A stretch of 64,000 nt of DNA from Hymenopus coronatus. Taxonomy: Eukaryota > Arthropoda > Insecta > Mantodea > Hymenopodidae. The stretch is taken from the NCBI GenBank assembly GCA_030762935.1, contig CM060883.1:31180501-31244500 (forward strand). The letters are read 5' to 3'. This document shows, piece by piece, positions 9,531-20,362 of the stretch. The notes under the pieces were generated by a model, which saw only the letters and a list, made by a program, of their open reading frames with translations, ran no database searches and had not been told where the DNA came from. The position numbers and the translations under genes were made by a program. How positions within the stretch are numbered: position 1 is the stretch's first letter; each line of letters begins with the position of its first letter.

Positions 9531-9779
9531 TTTTTTTTCTTTTTTTTTTCGATTCAAATAGTACCGGAGTCTGTTCAGGACTCCGGCGCTGTATCCCCGT
9601 TTACATTTCGCCCCCTAAGTTTACTGTATGATTACTGGTTTTACTGTTCCTTTACACAAACATACACACATTGCACAAACATATAACACCCATGCCCAAG
9701 GCGGGACTCGAACACACGATCCCCTGCCCACGAAGCACCAAAGCGAGACGCTTTAGCGAGCGTGGCTATGTGGATCGGC
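9531..9779 (-). mobile_element. tRNA-derived SINE, family S6, with TSD
   Basis: Flanked by a perfect 8-bp duplication TGCGTGTT at 9523-9530 and 9780-9787. A T-rich stretch at the left is the poly(A) tail of a minus-strand element. The head at the right has antisense B box GGGACTCGAACACACG and antisense A-box-like GCTTTAGCGAGCGTGGCTA. GTCTGTTCAGGACTCCGGCG lies in the body. Only copy seen. Confidence 0.85.
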
Positions 9780-10505
9780 TGCGTGTTCGGAATAAAACTA
9801 AAGAAACACGGGCGACTTCCTGTGTGAGAACTGAATAGGTTAAGTATTTTAAAATTGAAACCATTGACAAGGAATATTTTGGAAACGGTTTACCTTCACA
9901 ACAAATGTAAACAATATAAAGTTTGTGTTTATGTTTTATGATCTTTTATAGTTTACCGGTTATGAAAAAGTTATTCAGAATTAAGGACTTCAGAAGCTAT
10001 TCCGAAGAAATTCAACATACCTATACACTTTATTTGTTAAGTAAATATCTTTTATATACGGTATTTTAATCCAAATCGTTAGAGCCATTTTTGAGAAACC
10101 CAAAATTTTCGAACATCTTTCGTGTAAAGGGTAGTTCGGTGTGGGGAAATCTTCTTGTAAATCTTCGTGTCGCATCCTTGGGATATACCAAATCTTAAAC
10201 ACCTATTTGGTATTTATCGGATTTTCGTTTTTGAGGTATGCTGTCCACAGACACACAAACACACACATATACCCGCACACTCACATACAGTTAGACAGAC
10301 AGACACAAACACTGTCATTTTTCTGCAAAAGCTTCTTGTTTTATTTTTTTTTTATTTTTTTTTTATTTTTTTTTTTTTTTTTTTTATCTTTTTACTCAGA
10401 GGGTCTCGAAAATATATATCTTCGGTGAAATTTGTATAGAAATTTTGGATAAAATACAATATCTTCTCTAGCGTATCCTCTAGCGTATACGTACCTTGTA
10501 AAAAT
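9780..10505 (+). mobile_element. HLR copy, middle and 3' part
   Basis: Contains the TTGACAAGGAATATTTTGG, CGTTAGAGCCATTTTTGAGA and GGGTAGTTCGGTGTGGGG blocks, a CA tract with TAGACAGACAGACAC (GACA repeats), a long T/ATTT-rich expansion at about 10335-10390, and a decayed 3' palindrome (CTAGCGTATACGTACC). Confidence 0.87.
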
Positions 10506-10745
10506 TGTGATGGTATACACTGACATGCCTTTTTCTACCCTCTATAATTTGTTACTCCTATAAAGTTTATTTTTCCATCTACTTAATTCAGATAAACCTT
10601 TACAAAAATACTTTATACATTTAGTTATAAATTCAAAAGGCATGACTATATTCAAATGTTTGACATTTCACGGTTTTCATTCAATCGCGAGAAACAACTG
10701 ATCATCGAAAGGGCTTCCAAATAATAATGTAGTCAACAGTTCAAG
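10506..10745. other. Unassigned AT-rich sequence
   Basis: Nothing recognised. Confidence 0.4.
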
Positions 10746-10884
10746 CCGCTGTCCCCGTAGTTCAGCCGGTAGAACATTTTTCTGCTGTGCAAGGAGTCCC
10801 GAGTTCGATTCCCGGCATGAAGGTAGGCACTTTTCTGTAGCCCACATTATTCCCTGTCCCCCGTCCAGAGTCTGGAAAATATGA

Positions 10885-10925
<41 letters not shown>
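10746..10925 (+). mobile_element. tRNA-derived SINE, family S4, with (GT)20 tail
   Basis: Head GTCCCCGTAGTTCAGCCGGT AGAAC (A box) and GTCCCGAGTTCGATTCCCGG (B box), well preserved but with no matching acceptor stem. Body ATTATTCCCTGTCC..AGAGTCTGGAAAATATGAATG, then a (GT)n tract from 10886 to 10925. The same body occurs reversed at 36739-36941 and 39110-39245. Confidence 0.82.
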
Positions 10926-10926
<1 letters not shown>

Positions 10927-11057
10927 TCTCTTGATTAAAATTAAAAAAATTAACAGAAATAATACGGTTAACAGCATTGTCGCTAGGCAATATGTTCTGA
11001 AATGTCATTGATAGGACCATACAGCTAAAGGCGGGGAAGAAATGAAAAAATTCAAAT

Positions 11058-11879
11058 AAAAAAATCTGATGAGTTCTATTCACATGACTTTCTCTACATC
11101 TCTGCAACAAATTATTGTTAAAAAGCTTATGCTTCTATTTGCTTCTTGCTAATCGACAATCGACAAATCGAAAATTAGCGGAAATAGTCTTATTGCTTGC
11201 TTCCTTGTAAGTAGAAGCGAAATAAGGAAGTACCATAGGTTAAAGTGATACTCAAAAGCTGGTTGCTATGTGACTGAAGTTCCTTTGTTTGTATGGACCG
11301 GAGTTGACAAGGAATATCTCAGAAACGATCAACTTCACGAAACAAATGTATATAACATGAATTGTGTGTTTTAACGTGCTCTATAGCTTTTGTGTGGTAA
11401 GTTTTTGTCCATCTCTTACGGTTTAGCCGTTATGAAAATTTTCTTAAAATTCATCCAGAATAAAGTAGTCTTCAGAGGCTATTCACAGAAAATTCAAGAT
11501 ATACATATTATTTGACAAGTAAATATCTTTAACATACGATATTTTAATCAAAATCGTTAGAGCCATTTTTGAGAAAATCAAAATTTTCGAAAAAATTCCC
11601 ATCTAAATGGTAGTTTGAGGTGGGGGGATTTTCTGAAAATCTTCGTGTCGCATCCTTGGAGGATACCAAACCTAAATACCAAGTTTGGTTTTTAACGGAC
11701 ACAGACACACACACACATACACATAGAGACACACACACGGATTTTTCTAAAAATGCTATTTTTGGATACAGGAGGTCTCAAAACTTGTATTTCCGGTGAA
11801 ATCTCGGTATCGAATTTTTGGGTGCATTACAATACCTTCTCTATACACTATGTAAATAGTATGTGTAGAGAAAGTAAAA
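11058..11879 (+). mobile_element. HLR copy, nearly full length
   Basis: From AAAATCTGATGAGTTCTATT CACATGACTTTCTCTAC to CTATACACTATGTAAATAGT ATGTGTAGAGAAAGTAAAA. A short internal deletion removes sequence between GGAGTTGACAA and GGAATATCTC, and the hairpin arm is shortened. It contains GACACAGACACAC and GAGACACACAC. Confidence 0.92.
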
Positions 11880-12667
11880 CGCGACGAAACGGTGGTGTAA
11901 TATTTGACTCAATGACAAGCACAAGTGAAACCTATTTACATGCTGATTTACTTCTGATTTTGAAAAGGAAAGTGCCAAACCTGCTTTTAGCTACCGGTCG
12001 GCTTTTGCTGCACCTTTACCAGCGTGTGCGAATTATGTTCTTGAAAACTCTAAAATATTTTCAGTCAAAATGGTTATAGAAAGCAATTAAAGATACAAAT
12101 GATATTCCAAATAATGAGATCTGTAAATTGTATAAATTAATATAAATACTTCCGTACAATTCGGCAGAGGCCCTAATAATGAAAGTGGTTCCAATGCGCA
12201 TGAGACAATCTAATCTCTAGAAATTTCTCAACAATTTCTATTATCGCAAAGCACAAATGATGTGGAAAAATCAAAGCAAAGAAAAATTGACGATGGGTTT
12301 AAACCAGTTTAAAGAATCAATACTCTGATGCTGGGTTTCACCAACTGAGAGTAAATGCAGCTTGAGGGAAATTCAACAAACGCTACGCCAATTTTTGTCG
12401 TATCGTTAATGACAATCACATCGACATGACGGTTCATCGTCTATAATGACACGTTACATAAGTTTGTGAAGGTTGGCAACAGTAATGTTTGCTACTTTCT
12501 TTTCATTGGCTAAGATTATGTATTCAAAAACCGTTGCCACACGCATGTCACACCTCTCGATAACATGCCATCAAGTATACTGTCATATTATCTCCCCATT
12601 TCAATCGACTGCTTTCAAATATAAAACCTGGCACAATTTGCTATGCCAAATGTTTGAATATTAAGTT
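11880..12667. other. Unassigned, possibly decayed coding sequence
   Basis: Mixed-composition sequence matching none of the repeat families. Parts (about 12070-12330) read as peptide with frequent stops and may be an old transposon or pseudogene. No family recognised. Confidence 0.3.
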
Positions 12668-13200
12668 AAAAGACTCATGTATTATATTCACATGGCTTTC
12701 TCTACCTATATTACAACAAAATATTTCTATAACATTTTATTCCTCTATCTACATCATGCTAACTGAGAAAACATTGTTTTATTACATCTTTTCTTGTGAG
12801 TTCAAGGGCAGTAAGGGAATACATAGACTAAAGCGATAGTCAAATCTTTTAAGAATCAGTCATTATGTGATGGAACTGAAATTATATTCTCCTTAGATGA
12901 CCAGACTGAAAAACCCAACAACAAACGACGATTTCTGATTTTATATATTGGGAAATTTAATCCAAGAAAAATCTCGGAAATGGCTCCACAAAAATGAAAG
13001 ATATTTGACATAAATTGTATGTTTAATCAGATCTACATTTTTCGTGCAGCAAAATTTCGTTTATCTCCTAAGAATCACCAGTCGAGCAAAAGTAATCGAG
13101 AATAAATATGGATTCGAAATTTATTTCCGGAAATTACAAGATATAAATGTTATTTGTGATGTAAATGTCTTTAATATGTGGTATTTTAATCAAAGTACTG
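12668..13200 (+). mobile_element. HLR copy, 5' part only
   Basis: CATGTATTATATTCACATGG CTTTCTCTACC through AATACATAGACTAAAGCGAT AG to TTAATATGTGGTATTTTAAT CAAA. It stops before the GGGTAGTTTGG block. Diverged. Confidence 0.8.
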
Positions 13201-13485
13201 TTCATATGATGAAGTGTACCTTACACAGTTTCAAAGCGTAATGTAATATACTAACGAAAATCATAAAAAATGTTTTGCCAATATATCTTAATGGTCATAG
13301 CTAGAACATAATGCTTACCTCTTAATGTTAAAAAAAAAAACCTTCTTTTAACAAAAATAGATGCGCAGAGGATTTTCCAAGCAGAGAGAAATATAAGGAA
13401 AATACATTGAATAATAAATAAATGTATATTGTGACTACACCCTGCGGTCATGTATGTACGACTTGCTTCACAATTCACAGCTTAT
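13201..13485. other. Unassigned AT-rich sequence
   Basis: Nothing recognised. Confidence 0.4.
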
Positions 13486-13895
13486 TGTAGACATCCGTTG
13501 TTACACTGTGATAGTGGACATCTGTGCCGGTGGCAAGTTCTTTTAACATCGCAGCTGTGATTGTTATACCTGTGCAAGTGGACACGTCTTTGACATCCTG
13601 CCCGCACTGCTACACTTGAGTGAGCACGTGCGATTGTTTCTGGAAGTTTCCAGTAACGTGATCAAGATGCATAAAAAGGGCAACGTCCCGAGGGTTTAGT
13701 TTCAATTAAAAATGCAAAATTGCAGTAGCTGAGTGAGTTTCGACGGGAAATTCTTAGCGTGTCGTAGAAGCCGTCGCCGCCAACGTCAGAATTGCTACGA
13801 AAGCATTAAAGAAAGAGTTATTTGTGACCAGATTCTGACTGTAATCAACTTGTGGAAGAAATAAAGATTTGTTGTTGCAGTTAAAAAAGAGTTTT
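13486..13895 (+). repeat. Possible solo LTR or promoter-like region
   Basis: GC-richer block with a TATA-like GCATAAAAAGG at about 13670, a TTCAATT-containing downstream stretch, and an AATAAAG signal near 13861 followed by a GT-rich run (TTTGTTGTTG). This is the layout of an LTR (U3, R, U5). A TGTTACA start and TTTACA end can be proposed, but I found no convincing target-site duplication and no internal retroelement sequence beside it. Confidence 0.3.
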
Positions 13896-14080
13896 TTTAC
13901 AATATCGTAAAGTGTTACGCTTTGTAAATTGGCTACACGTGTAAACTCATAATTAAATGCACACAAAAAGACTCACAAATAGTACAAAGCCATCTTAACA
14001 CAGTGCAACGTATCAAATTATACAAACGAACAACAAGTATAGAAGTTAAGCCTATAAATATATATACGTACTTGTATATA

Positions 14081-15383
14081 CTAAGGTCGGCGGATAAGTC
14101 GCGGGCCTCACACAGATATGGCACCACTAGGCCAGTTAGACGGTAGCATTGTGTAGTTTAACTCTAGATAAGCTTGTATCCATAGTTACAGGCCAATAGC
14201 TTGTTTAGTATTCGAATGATAACATTTTAAACAAGACAACTTTAGAGTTTTCACAAAATGGAGGATTTGGCAAAACGAGCAGTGATTAAATACTTCCATT
14301 TGAAAGGCTTAACGCCTAAAGAATTCAAGAAGGAAATGGACAGTACATTGAAAGACTCTGCCCCTTCACATTCAATGATTAAAAGGTGGGTTGCAGAGTT
14401 TAAAATGGGACAAACGAGCGCTAGTGATGAGCCTCGCTCTGGACGCCCTGTAGGAGTGACAATTTCAGAGATAATTGAAAAAAATAATCGTTTAGCACTA
14501 GAAGACAGCAGATTAAAGTTGTTTGAAATAGCAGAGGCTGTAAACATATCAAAAGAACGTGCAGGTAATATTTTAGGTAATGTTTTGGGCTTTCTCAAGG
14601 TCTGTGCAAGATGGGTGCCGCGTTTGGTGACATCTGATCAAAAGTTGCAAAGGAAAACTGTTTCTGTTAAGAATGTGGAGCTCTACCGTAAAAATCCCAG
14701 TGAATTTTTGAGACGGCTTATTACCATGGATGAAACTTGGATACATCACTACACTCCAGAAAGTAAATTACAGTCAAAACAGTGGATTGCGCCAAGTGGA
14801 CCAACTGCTAAAAGGAAAATTCAATTTTGTCAGCTAACAAGGTTATGGCGAGTGTTTTCTGAAATGCACAGGCAATCATTTTTATTGATTACTTGGAAAA
14901 GGGTAAAAGTATCACTGGTGACTACTACTCAAGCTTACTGCAACATTTGAGTGATGAGGTGACAAGAAAAAGACCTCATTTGGCAAAAAAAAAAAAAAAA
15001 AAAAAACTTGTTTCATCACGACAATGCTCTGGCCCATCGTTGAGTCATTGCAATGGGAAAATGTGCGAATTAAAGTTGGAATTACTTGAACATCCACCCT
15101 ATTCGCCAGATCTAGGACCCAGTGACTACCACCTGTTCCCAAACCTCAAACAATTTCTTGGAGGACGAAAAATTCACAGTAACGAGGAGGTCATTGATGC
15201 GGTAAACAGCTATTTTGAGGACCTTGACAAGTCGCACTACAGAAATAGTTTAATTAAATTAGAACACCGATTTGAAAAATGTGTTAGCCTTTCTGGATAC
15301 TATGTTGAGAAATAAAGCAATAAAAAAAAAATGTTTAAATGCTGTTTCCAATGAGAGATCCAGGGCTTATCAGCTCACCCTTG
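14081..15383 (+). mobile_element. mariner-family transposon, ~1.3 kb, mellifera-like
   Basis: Left end CTAAGGTCGGCGGATAAGTC pairs imperfectly with the reverse complement of the right end, CAAGGGTGAGCTGATAAGCC; both sit against TA (14079-14080 and 15384-15385), the mariner target. The length of 1303 bp is normal for the family. The left inverted repeat resembles the mellifera-subfamily pattern (TTAGGTTGGCA-like). The interior is one decayed transposase gene. Non-autonomous now because of frameshifts. Confidence 0.9.
14258..15315 (+). pseudogene. mariner transposase pseudogene (D,D34D)
   Basis: Mariner transposases bind their inverted repeats and move the element by cut-and-paste. The N-terminal half (14258 onward) has the paired helix-turn-helix region (KEFKKEMDSTLKDSAPSH.. 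IKRWVAEFKMG) ending in the linker motif DEPRSGRP at about residues 53-60. The first catalytic Asp is in TMDETWIHHYTP (codon at 14729). The second is in FHHDNALAH (GAC at 15020), the third in PYSPDLGPSDYHLFP (GAC at 15124). Reading frame is lost near 14830-14850, at a TGG-to-TGA-like stop near 14861, at a run of about 20 A at 14986-15006, and again between 15020 and 15075; the second and third Asp are 104 nt apart where 105 is expected. The end KCVSLSGYYVEK and a TAA at 15313 are typical. Inactive. Confidence 0.92.
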
Positions 15384-15630
15384 TATACAGTAAAACCCAG
15401 TGATTATGCTCCCAATCATAACGCTATCATGTTCATTATGCTGTGTTTGTAAAGTTCCTGGACGTTGCATATTAATATGCATGATTTTATACTCTTTATC
15501 GCTTCCAAATTCCACTGTTAGTTCTTTTTTGGATCAAAAGTATATATTTTGCGAGATTGATGATGTTTTAAAAGTATGATGAGAAAATATTTGGATTGTA
15601 CTCTGTTGCCGAGCCGTCGAAATGGAAACG

Positions 15631-15892
15631 GCGTCTTATTTATGGACGCTCTTTAACTACCGTGGTTCCCAGCGTCCCATTCTAAATTGGGCGTGAAAGA
15701 CCGCTTAATTTTGCTCAGAGGCCTCTCTATCAGGCTTGAGGTTCTTTTACGTGCCGTAAATCTACGACGCGGGACCAACGGCTTTACTTCCCTTCCGAAG
15801 GAAGCCATGCTAAGGATTTTTACACCCGAAAAAATCCATCGTCCTCCGCCGGGTTTGAACCCGCGACCTTGGGTTTATGAAGTTAGCAACCG
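15631..15892 (-). mobile_element. S1 SINE, head truncated
   Basis: Typical S1 in reverse: TTATTTATGGACGCTCTTTA, GAGGCCTCTCTATCAGGCTT, CTTCCCTTCCGAAGGAAGCC, GGGTTTGAACCCGCGACC. After GAAGTTAGCA the A-box end is replaced by unrelated GC-rich sequence. Confidence 0.87.
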
Positions 15893-16282
15893 AGCCCTCG
15901 AGCGCTTTACTTGGGAAACCCCTACGATCGCATTACCGGGCGCATAGTAAGTAGTCCTTTCTTGAAAGCAATTTATACTTTCAAAGGGCTCCCTGCCAAT
16001 ATGGTTTATCCTTGTTGGATTTATTTGAATTCTGTGCAGTGTGTTGCGAGTTGTACAAAATAACAAAGCGGAAATGTAATGGTAATCATGGCACGCTGCA
16101 AGCAACTATGGAGGATTAATTACTTTATCTACACGTACTATGCACATAGTGTATAGAGAAGGTATTGTAATCCACCCAAGAATTCGATATCGAGATTTCA
16201 GGGGAAATAAATATTTTGGGTCCCCCTGAATCAAAACAAAACAAAAAAACCCATCTCTGGAAAAAGTCCGTGTGTGTACGTG

Positions 16283-16538
16283 TTTTTTTTTTTTTTTTTT
16301 TTTTTAATGTTTAACATCCGCTTTAACTACTTATGGCACCGCAGGCGGTGACACTGATGATACATGAATGATGATAGAGCACTGGTGGAATGCGATGACG
16401 GGGGAAACCGGAGTACCCGGAGAAAACCCGCCCCAGCGCCGCTTTGTCCACCACAAATCTCACATGCGCTCGCTTGGGATCGAACCCCGGCCGGCTTGGT
16501 GAGAAGCAAGTGGTCTAACCACTCAACCACGGCGCGGC

Positions 16539-16540
<2 letters not shown>
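16283..16540 (-). mobile_element. S2 SINE with poly(A) tail
   Basis: A T23 run at 16283-16305 is the poly(A) of a minus-strand element. Body AATGTTTAACATCCGCTTTA and GGCACCGCAGGCGGTGACAC. Head at right: antisense B box GGGATCGAACCCCGG and AAGTGGTCTAACCACTCAAC CACGGCGCGGCC. It sits in the GT microsatellite of the host HLR, with TGTGTG on both sides, so the TSD cannot be defined. Confidence 0.88.

Positions 16541-16574
<34 letters not shown>
16541..16574. repeat. (GT)n microsatellite of HLR
   Basis: About 16 GT units next to GTCTGTGTCTGTG, the standard HLR microsatellite position. Confidence 0.9.
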
Positions 16575-16931
16575 TGTGTCTGTGGACAGCATATCTCAAA
16601 AACGAAAAGACCGTTAAATACTAAACTTGGTATTTAAGTTTCGTATCGTGCAAGGATGCGACAAGAATATTTTCAAGAAAATACCCCCTCCCCCAACTAC
16701 CCTTTACATGGAACTTTTTTCGAAAATTTTGATTTTCTCAAAAGTGGCTCTAAATCAACATTTTCGAAAAATGTTACATGCAAAAGGTATTTTGGGGTGG
16801 GGGAATTTTCGTTTTTGAACTATGCTTATTTTGGTTTCAGGGGTCTCAACATATGTATTTCCGGTGTAATTTCGGTATCGAATTTTTGGATGCAATGCAT
16901 TATTACATAGTACGTGTAGAGAAAATAAAAA

Positions 16932-17514
16932 TTTTGTAACGCTAAACCCTATTTATATGCGTATTAAGTTACTCTTATGGAAATGAAAGAAATTCACACT
17001 GAGAGCATTTAGAGTCGAACGCCTATCTGTTGTTGAATTGCAGGAAGCTTATTCAGTCTATGATGTGTTTGTTCTTCTCTGAAGTCAGCCTGGAAAACAC
17101 TGACTATAAAACGTTTCGTCAGCTCGACTCTTAGGTTTTACAGAAAAGCTAAGTGTTGGCCAACTGCGAAGGTCGTACCTGTCTCGAGTATTAACACCTG
17201 TGCCCTTGAACGCTGGCATCCTCAAATATTCCCAACACGACGCCAGCGGGGGTGATGATGCTACCTGCATGACGACACATGTTGCAGCTCCAGGAGAAAG
17301 CTCTCTGGTATTAGCTATTGTTAAAGTTAATCTGCTTTCATGCAATAAATTATTGTTTTCCACCCCAATATCTTTATAATTTGTTGAGAATAATCATCGT
17401 TGTAAGAAGGTAAAATGACTGAGGTTGAATAGGTGCTAATTTATTGTAAATCTGTTAAATATATTTATTTTCTCTTTTGCCATTCTAATACACAGGGTAC
17501 ATTATTAATAAAAT
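16932..17514. other. Unassigned sequence
   Basis: No repeat or gene recognised. A moderately GC-rich part lies at about 17090-17300; an open minus-strand frame there has no recognisable domain. Confidence 0.35.
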
Positions 17515-17620
17515 TACCTTTAATTAATTATATTACAATCCCTTAAATTTCCTTTCGGGAATTTGTAATAGTTAAAGGCATAAAAATAAAATTGAATTGA
17601 ATAAAAAAGTCTATAACATC
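17515..17620. repeat. Possible LINE-like 3' tail
   Basis: A short stem (AAATTTCC, loop TTTC, GGGAATTT) followed by AAAGGCATAAAAATAAAATTG AATTGAATAAAA resembles the hairpin-plus-A-rich tail of some non-LTR elements. No coding part is attached. Weak. Confidence 0.25.
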
Positions 17621-18198
17621 TTGTAACAAGCAATTCAAGTTCTAGCTTTTATATCTATAATCATATTTATAATTTCCTTTATAGTAATAATACTAATTAG
17701 TAAAAAACATAGCACAACCTAAAATAATTTTAAGGATGCCATTTGCCATCATAATGTATATCTGCTTTTGGAGGTCACTTTGAAAATCAATGGACTTAAA
17801 AGTGTTAACTTTTGATAATTTTCTACCTCTATCGTACATATTTCAATATTTTTTTCAATTTATTAATATTGTCTTAGCTTAAAATAAATAAAAATAAAAT
17901 AATACAGTGAATATTTTATATAAATACAAAAAAATATATCCTAGCAAAATCCATAAGTATTAATACATGCCAATCGCCGTTTGTTTCGTGGGTCCTCTCC
18001 ATTCTTTACCAGAGAGGTGGTAGCCGGGCAGCGATATTTCAAACCTATTATGTCTGAAGTGGAAATCCTGACCAATAATGTTCAGCGCTTTAGAAAACTG
18101 AGTAAAGATTCAAAAAATGGCATAGGTATTCCTTGTATGCTCCATGGTTTCAAAACAGATTTCAATCGAAAATAAACCGAAGGGAAAGGGTTAAAGCA

Positions 18199-18201
<3 letters not shown>
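17621..18201. other. AT-rich sequence, nothing recognised
   Basis: Long A/T-rich stretch with short homopolymer runs. No repeat family or exon signal found. Confidence 0.4.

Positions 18202-18237
<36 letters not shown>
18202..18237. repeat. (AT)n microsatellite
   Basis: About 18 AT units; it creates short meaningless YIYIYI frames. Confidence 0.95.
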
Positions 18238-18239
<2 letters not shown>

Positions 18240-18284
18240 ACTTTTCGGGTGTAAAAATCGGGTGATCTTTTTTTTTTTTCCAAG

Positions 18285-18498
18285 AGCTTTAAAAACATGT
18301 ATTTCCGATGAAATGTCGACATCGAATTTTTGGGTGGAGTATAATACCTTCCTTACCTGGAATTTACCTATGTAATACATGTAAAAAACATAAAAATAAC
18401 TTATTTTATGGATTTCGGAGTCCTGGATATAGTGTTTGTGTTGAAATCTTGGTATCGAATTTTTAGATGGAATACAATAGATTCTCTATCCAATATGT
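18285..18498 (+). mobile_element. Two HLR 3'-end fragments
   Basis: 18285-18392 has AAAAACATGTATTTCCGATG AAATGTCGACATCGAATTTT TGG; 18410-18498 repeats the same block (GTTGAAATCTTGGTATCGAA TTTTT) and is cut by the mariner-end fragment at 18500. Confidence 0.75.
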
Positions 18499-18499
18499 A

Positions 18500-18712
18500 C
18501 GAGGGTCGTTTTTTTTTCAACTTCCGATAGGTTATAAATAAAAGATAAGTACATAGAAAACAATTATTTTATTACTAAAAGTATTGTACACTTGTATTTA
18601 CTTTTTAACATAATCACTGAAAAGATTGAGACATTTATCGTACCTGTGCACAAGCTTTGCAATAACCGCTTCAAAATATGTTGCCGCCAATGATCTCAAA
18701 TGCTACCAAATT
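18500..18712 (-). mobile_element. mariner 3'-end fragment (second lineage)
   Basis: Starts CGAGGGTCGTTTTTTTTTCA right after a TA (18498-18499), then TTCCGATAGGTTATAAATAA AAG. On the minus strand it encodes the last part of a mariner transposase (..KLVHRYDKCLNLF-like), matching 56843-57060. It loses similarity near 18712. This inverted repeat differs from that of the 14081 element, so two mariner lineages are present. Confidence 0.8.
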
Positions 18713-18869
18713 CCCTCTTCACTGTGACCTGTGTCAACTATTTATAGTGCAGCACTGCGACTCTGTCCCCTACCGCCAACTGCATCCAATGCCTTGGTAG
18801 TGCGGTAAAGTATCTCTGGTGATGTAGACTTTGGAGATTTCTGACTTAAACGCTTCAGATCAGTTTGAA

Positions 18870-20165
18870 GTTCGACTATGAATTTGACGTGGCAGTGATT
18901 GGAATTGAGTGATTGAGTGAGTAATGAATGAGGGAGTATGGGTATGTGGGTGACGAATGAAAGAATGAGTGAGCTAGTGAATGAACGAACGAACAAGAAA
19001 GTAATGGTCTATTGAATGGCCCAAGGAATGAGTAAACGTTTGATTGAATGAGGATCTAGAGCATGAGTGAATGTGGAAGCAAAAGAACGAACGAGAGAAC
19101 GAATAAGTGACGAGAGGTGCTAGGGAGTATATATTTATAAGGGTGTGAATCAGGAAAAGTGATGAATGAAAGAACGAGTGAGTTAGTGCATGAGTGAATG
19201 TGGAAGAAAAGAGTGAATGAGAGAACGAATAACTGACGAGAGGTCGGAGGGAGTATATGGATAAGGGTGTGAATGAGCAAACAAGCACGTGATGGATGAA
19301 AGAATGAGTGAGTTAGAGCATGAATGAAGTGGAAGCAAAAGACGAATCAGAGAACGAATAAGTGACGAGAGGTGCGAGGAAGTATTTGAATAAGGGTGTG
19401 AATGAGGACACAAGTACGTGATGAATGAAAGAATGAGTGAGTTATTGCATTTGTGAAGTGCAAGCAAAAGAGTGAATGAGAGAACGAATAACTGACGAGA
19501 GGTCGGAGGGAGTATATGGATAAGGGTGTGAGTGAGCAAACAAGTACGTGATGGATGAAAGAATGAGTGAGTTAGAGCATTATAATTGCAAGCAAAAGAG
19601 TGAATGAGAGAACGAATAGATAAGTGATGAGGGTTGTGAGGGAGTATATGAATTAGGGTGTGAATGAGGAAACAAGTACGTGATGAATGAAAGAAGAGTG
19701 AGTTAGTGCATGAGTGAAGTGCAAGCAAAAGAGTGAATGAGAGGTGTGAGGGAGTATATGAATAAGGGTGGAGTGAGGACACAAGTACGTGATGAATGAA
19801 AGAATGAGTGAGTTAGTGCATGAGTGAACTGGAAGCAAAGGAGTGAAAGAGAAAACGAATAACTTACGAGAGGTGTGAGGGAGTATATAAATAAGGGTGT
19901 GAGTGAGGAAAGAAGTACGTGATGAATGAAAGAATGAGTGAATTGAAGTGGAAGCAAAAGAGTTAGTGAGAGAACGAATAACTTACGAGAGGTGTAAGGG
20001 AGTATATGGATAAGGTATGAGTAAGGAAACAAGTACGTGATGAATGAAAGAATGAGTGAGTTAGTGCATGTGTGAACTGGAAGCAAAGGAGTGAAAGAGA
20101 AAACGAATAGCTTACGAGAGGTGTGAGGGAGTATATGAATAAGGGTGTGAGTGAGGAAACAAGGG
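18870..20165. repeat. Minisatellite, ~120-135 bp unit, about 9-10 copies
   Basis: Repeats of GAGAGAACGAATAA.., TGACGAGAGGTG.GAGGGAGT, ATATG.ATAAGGGTGTGAGTGA, ACAAGTACGTGATGAATGAA and AGAATGAGTGAGTTAGTGCA. Each unit is itself built from GAATGAGT/GAGTGAAT-like 4-8 bp motifs. GAGAGGT anchors fall near 19109, 19229, 19369, 19498, 19740, 19868, 19987 and 20116, giving spacings near 120-135. Units are most uniform to the right. Long minus-strand frames rich in S, H, T and L (up to 199 codons) come from the repeat, not a gene. Confidence 0.92.
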
Positions 20166-20362
20166 AGTGAGCATTTGAGTGACCAGGGACCTGATCTCCA
20201 AGATCACACAGACATCAATCAGTTAGAGCACTGAGATTATTGATTGTGGGCCAGCTGAAGGAAACAGTGTTTCTGACACTTGATGTGTTGAAGGGCTTAC
20301 AGTGTGTCAGATAATCCAAAACCCCAACTGAGGTGTGCTAGATCAAAGCATCATAGTCCTAG
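20166..20362. other. Unassigned, upstream of LINE fragment
   Basis: Probably more of the same decayed retrotransposon, but no frame is open and no motif is recognised. Confidence 0.3.

Larger units (their letters stand above)
16119..16931. mobile_element. Palindromic HLR (3' end to 3' end) holding S2
   Basis: From 16119 to about 16752 the HLR reads in reverse, from its 3' palindrome (ACACGTACTATGCACATAGT GTATAGAGAA) through TCCCCCAACTACCCTTTACA to AAAGTGGCTCTAAA. From about 16753 to 16931 it reads forward (ATTTTCGAAAAATGTTACAT, TTTTGGGGTGGGGGA, GGGGTCTCAACATATGTATT TCCGG) and ends in GTACGTGTAGAGAAAATAAA A. Both outer ends are therefore 3' ends. An S2 SINE lies inside. Confidence 0.82.

Noticed and set aside
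10746..10820. A functional tRNA gene at the S4 head
   Set aside because: A and B boxes are good, but no paired acceptor stem closes the fold, and a SINE body and (GT)n tail follow.
18742..20086. Minus-strand frames up to 199 codons, S/H/T/L-rich, with periodic peptide
   Set aside because: The peptide repeats exactly follow the minisatellite; stops fall wherever indels break the period, and there is no signal, domain or splice context.
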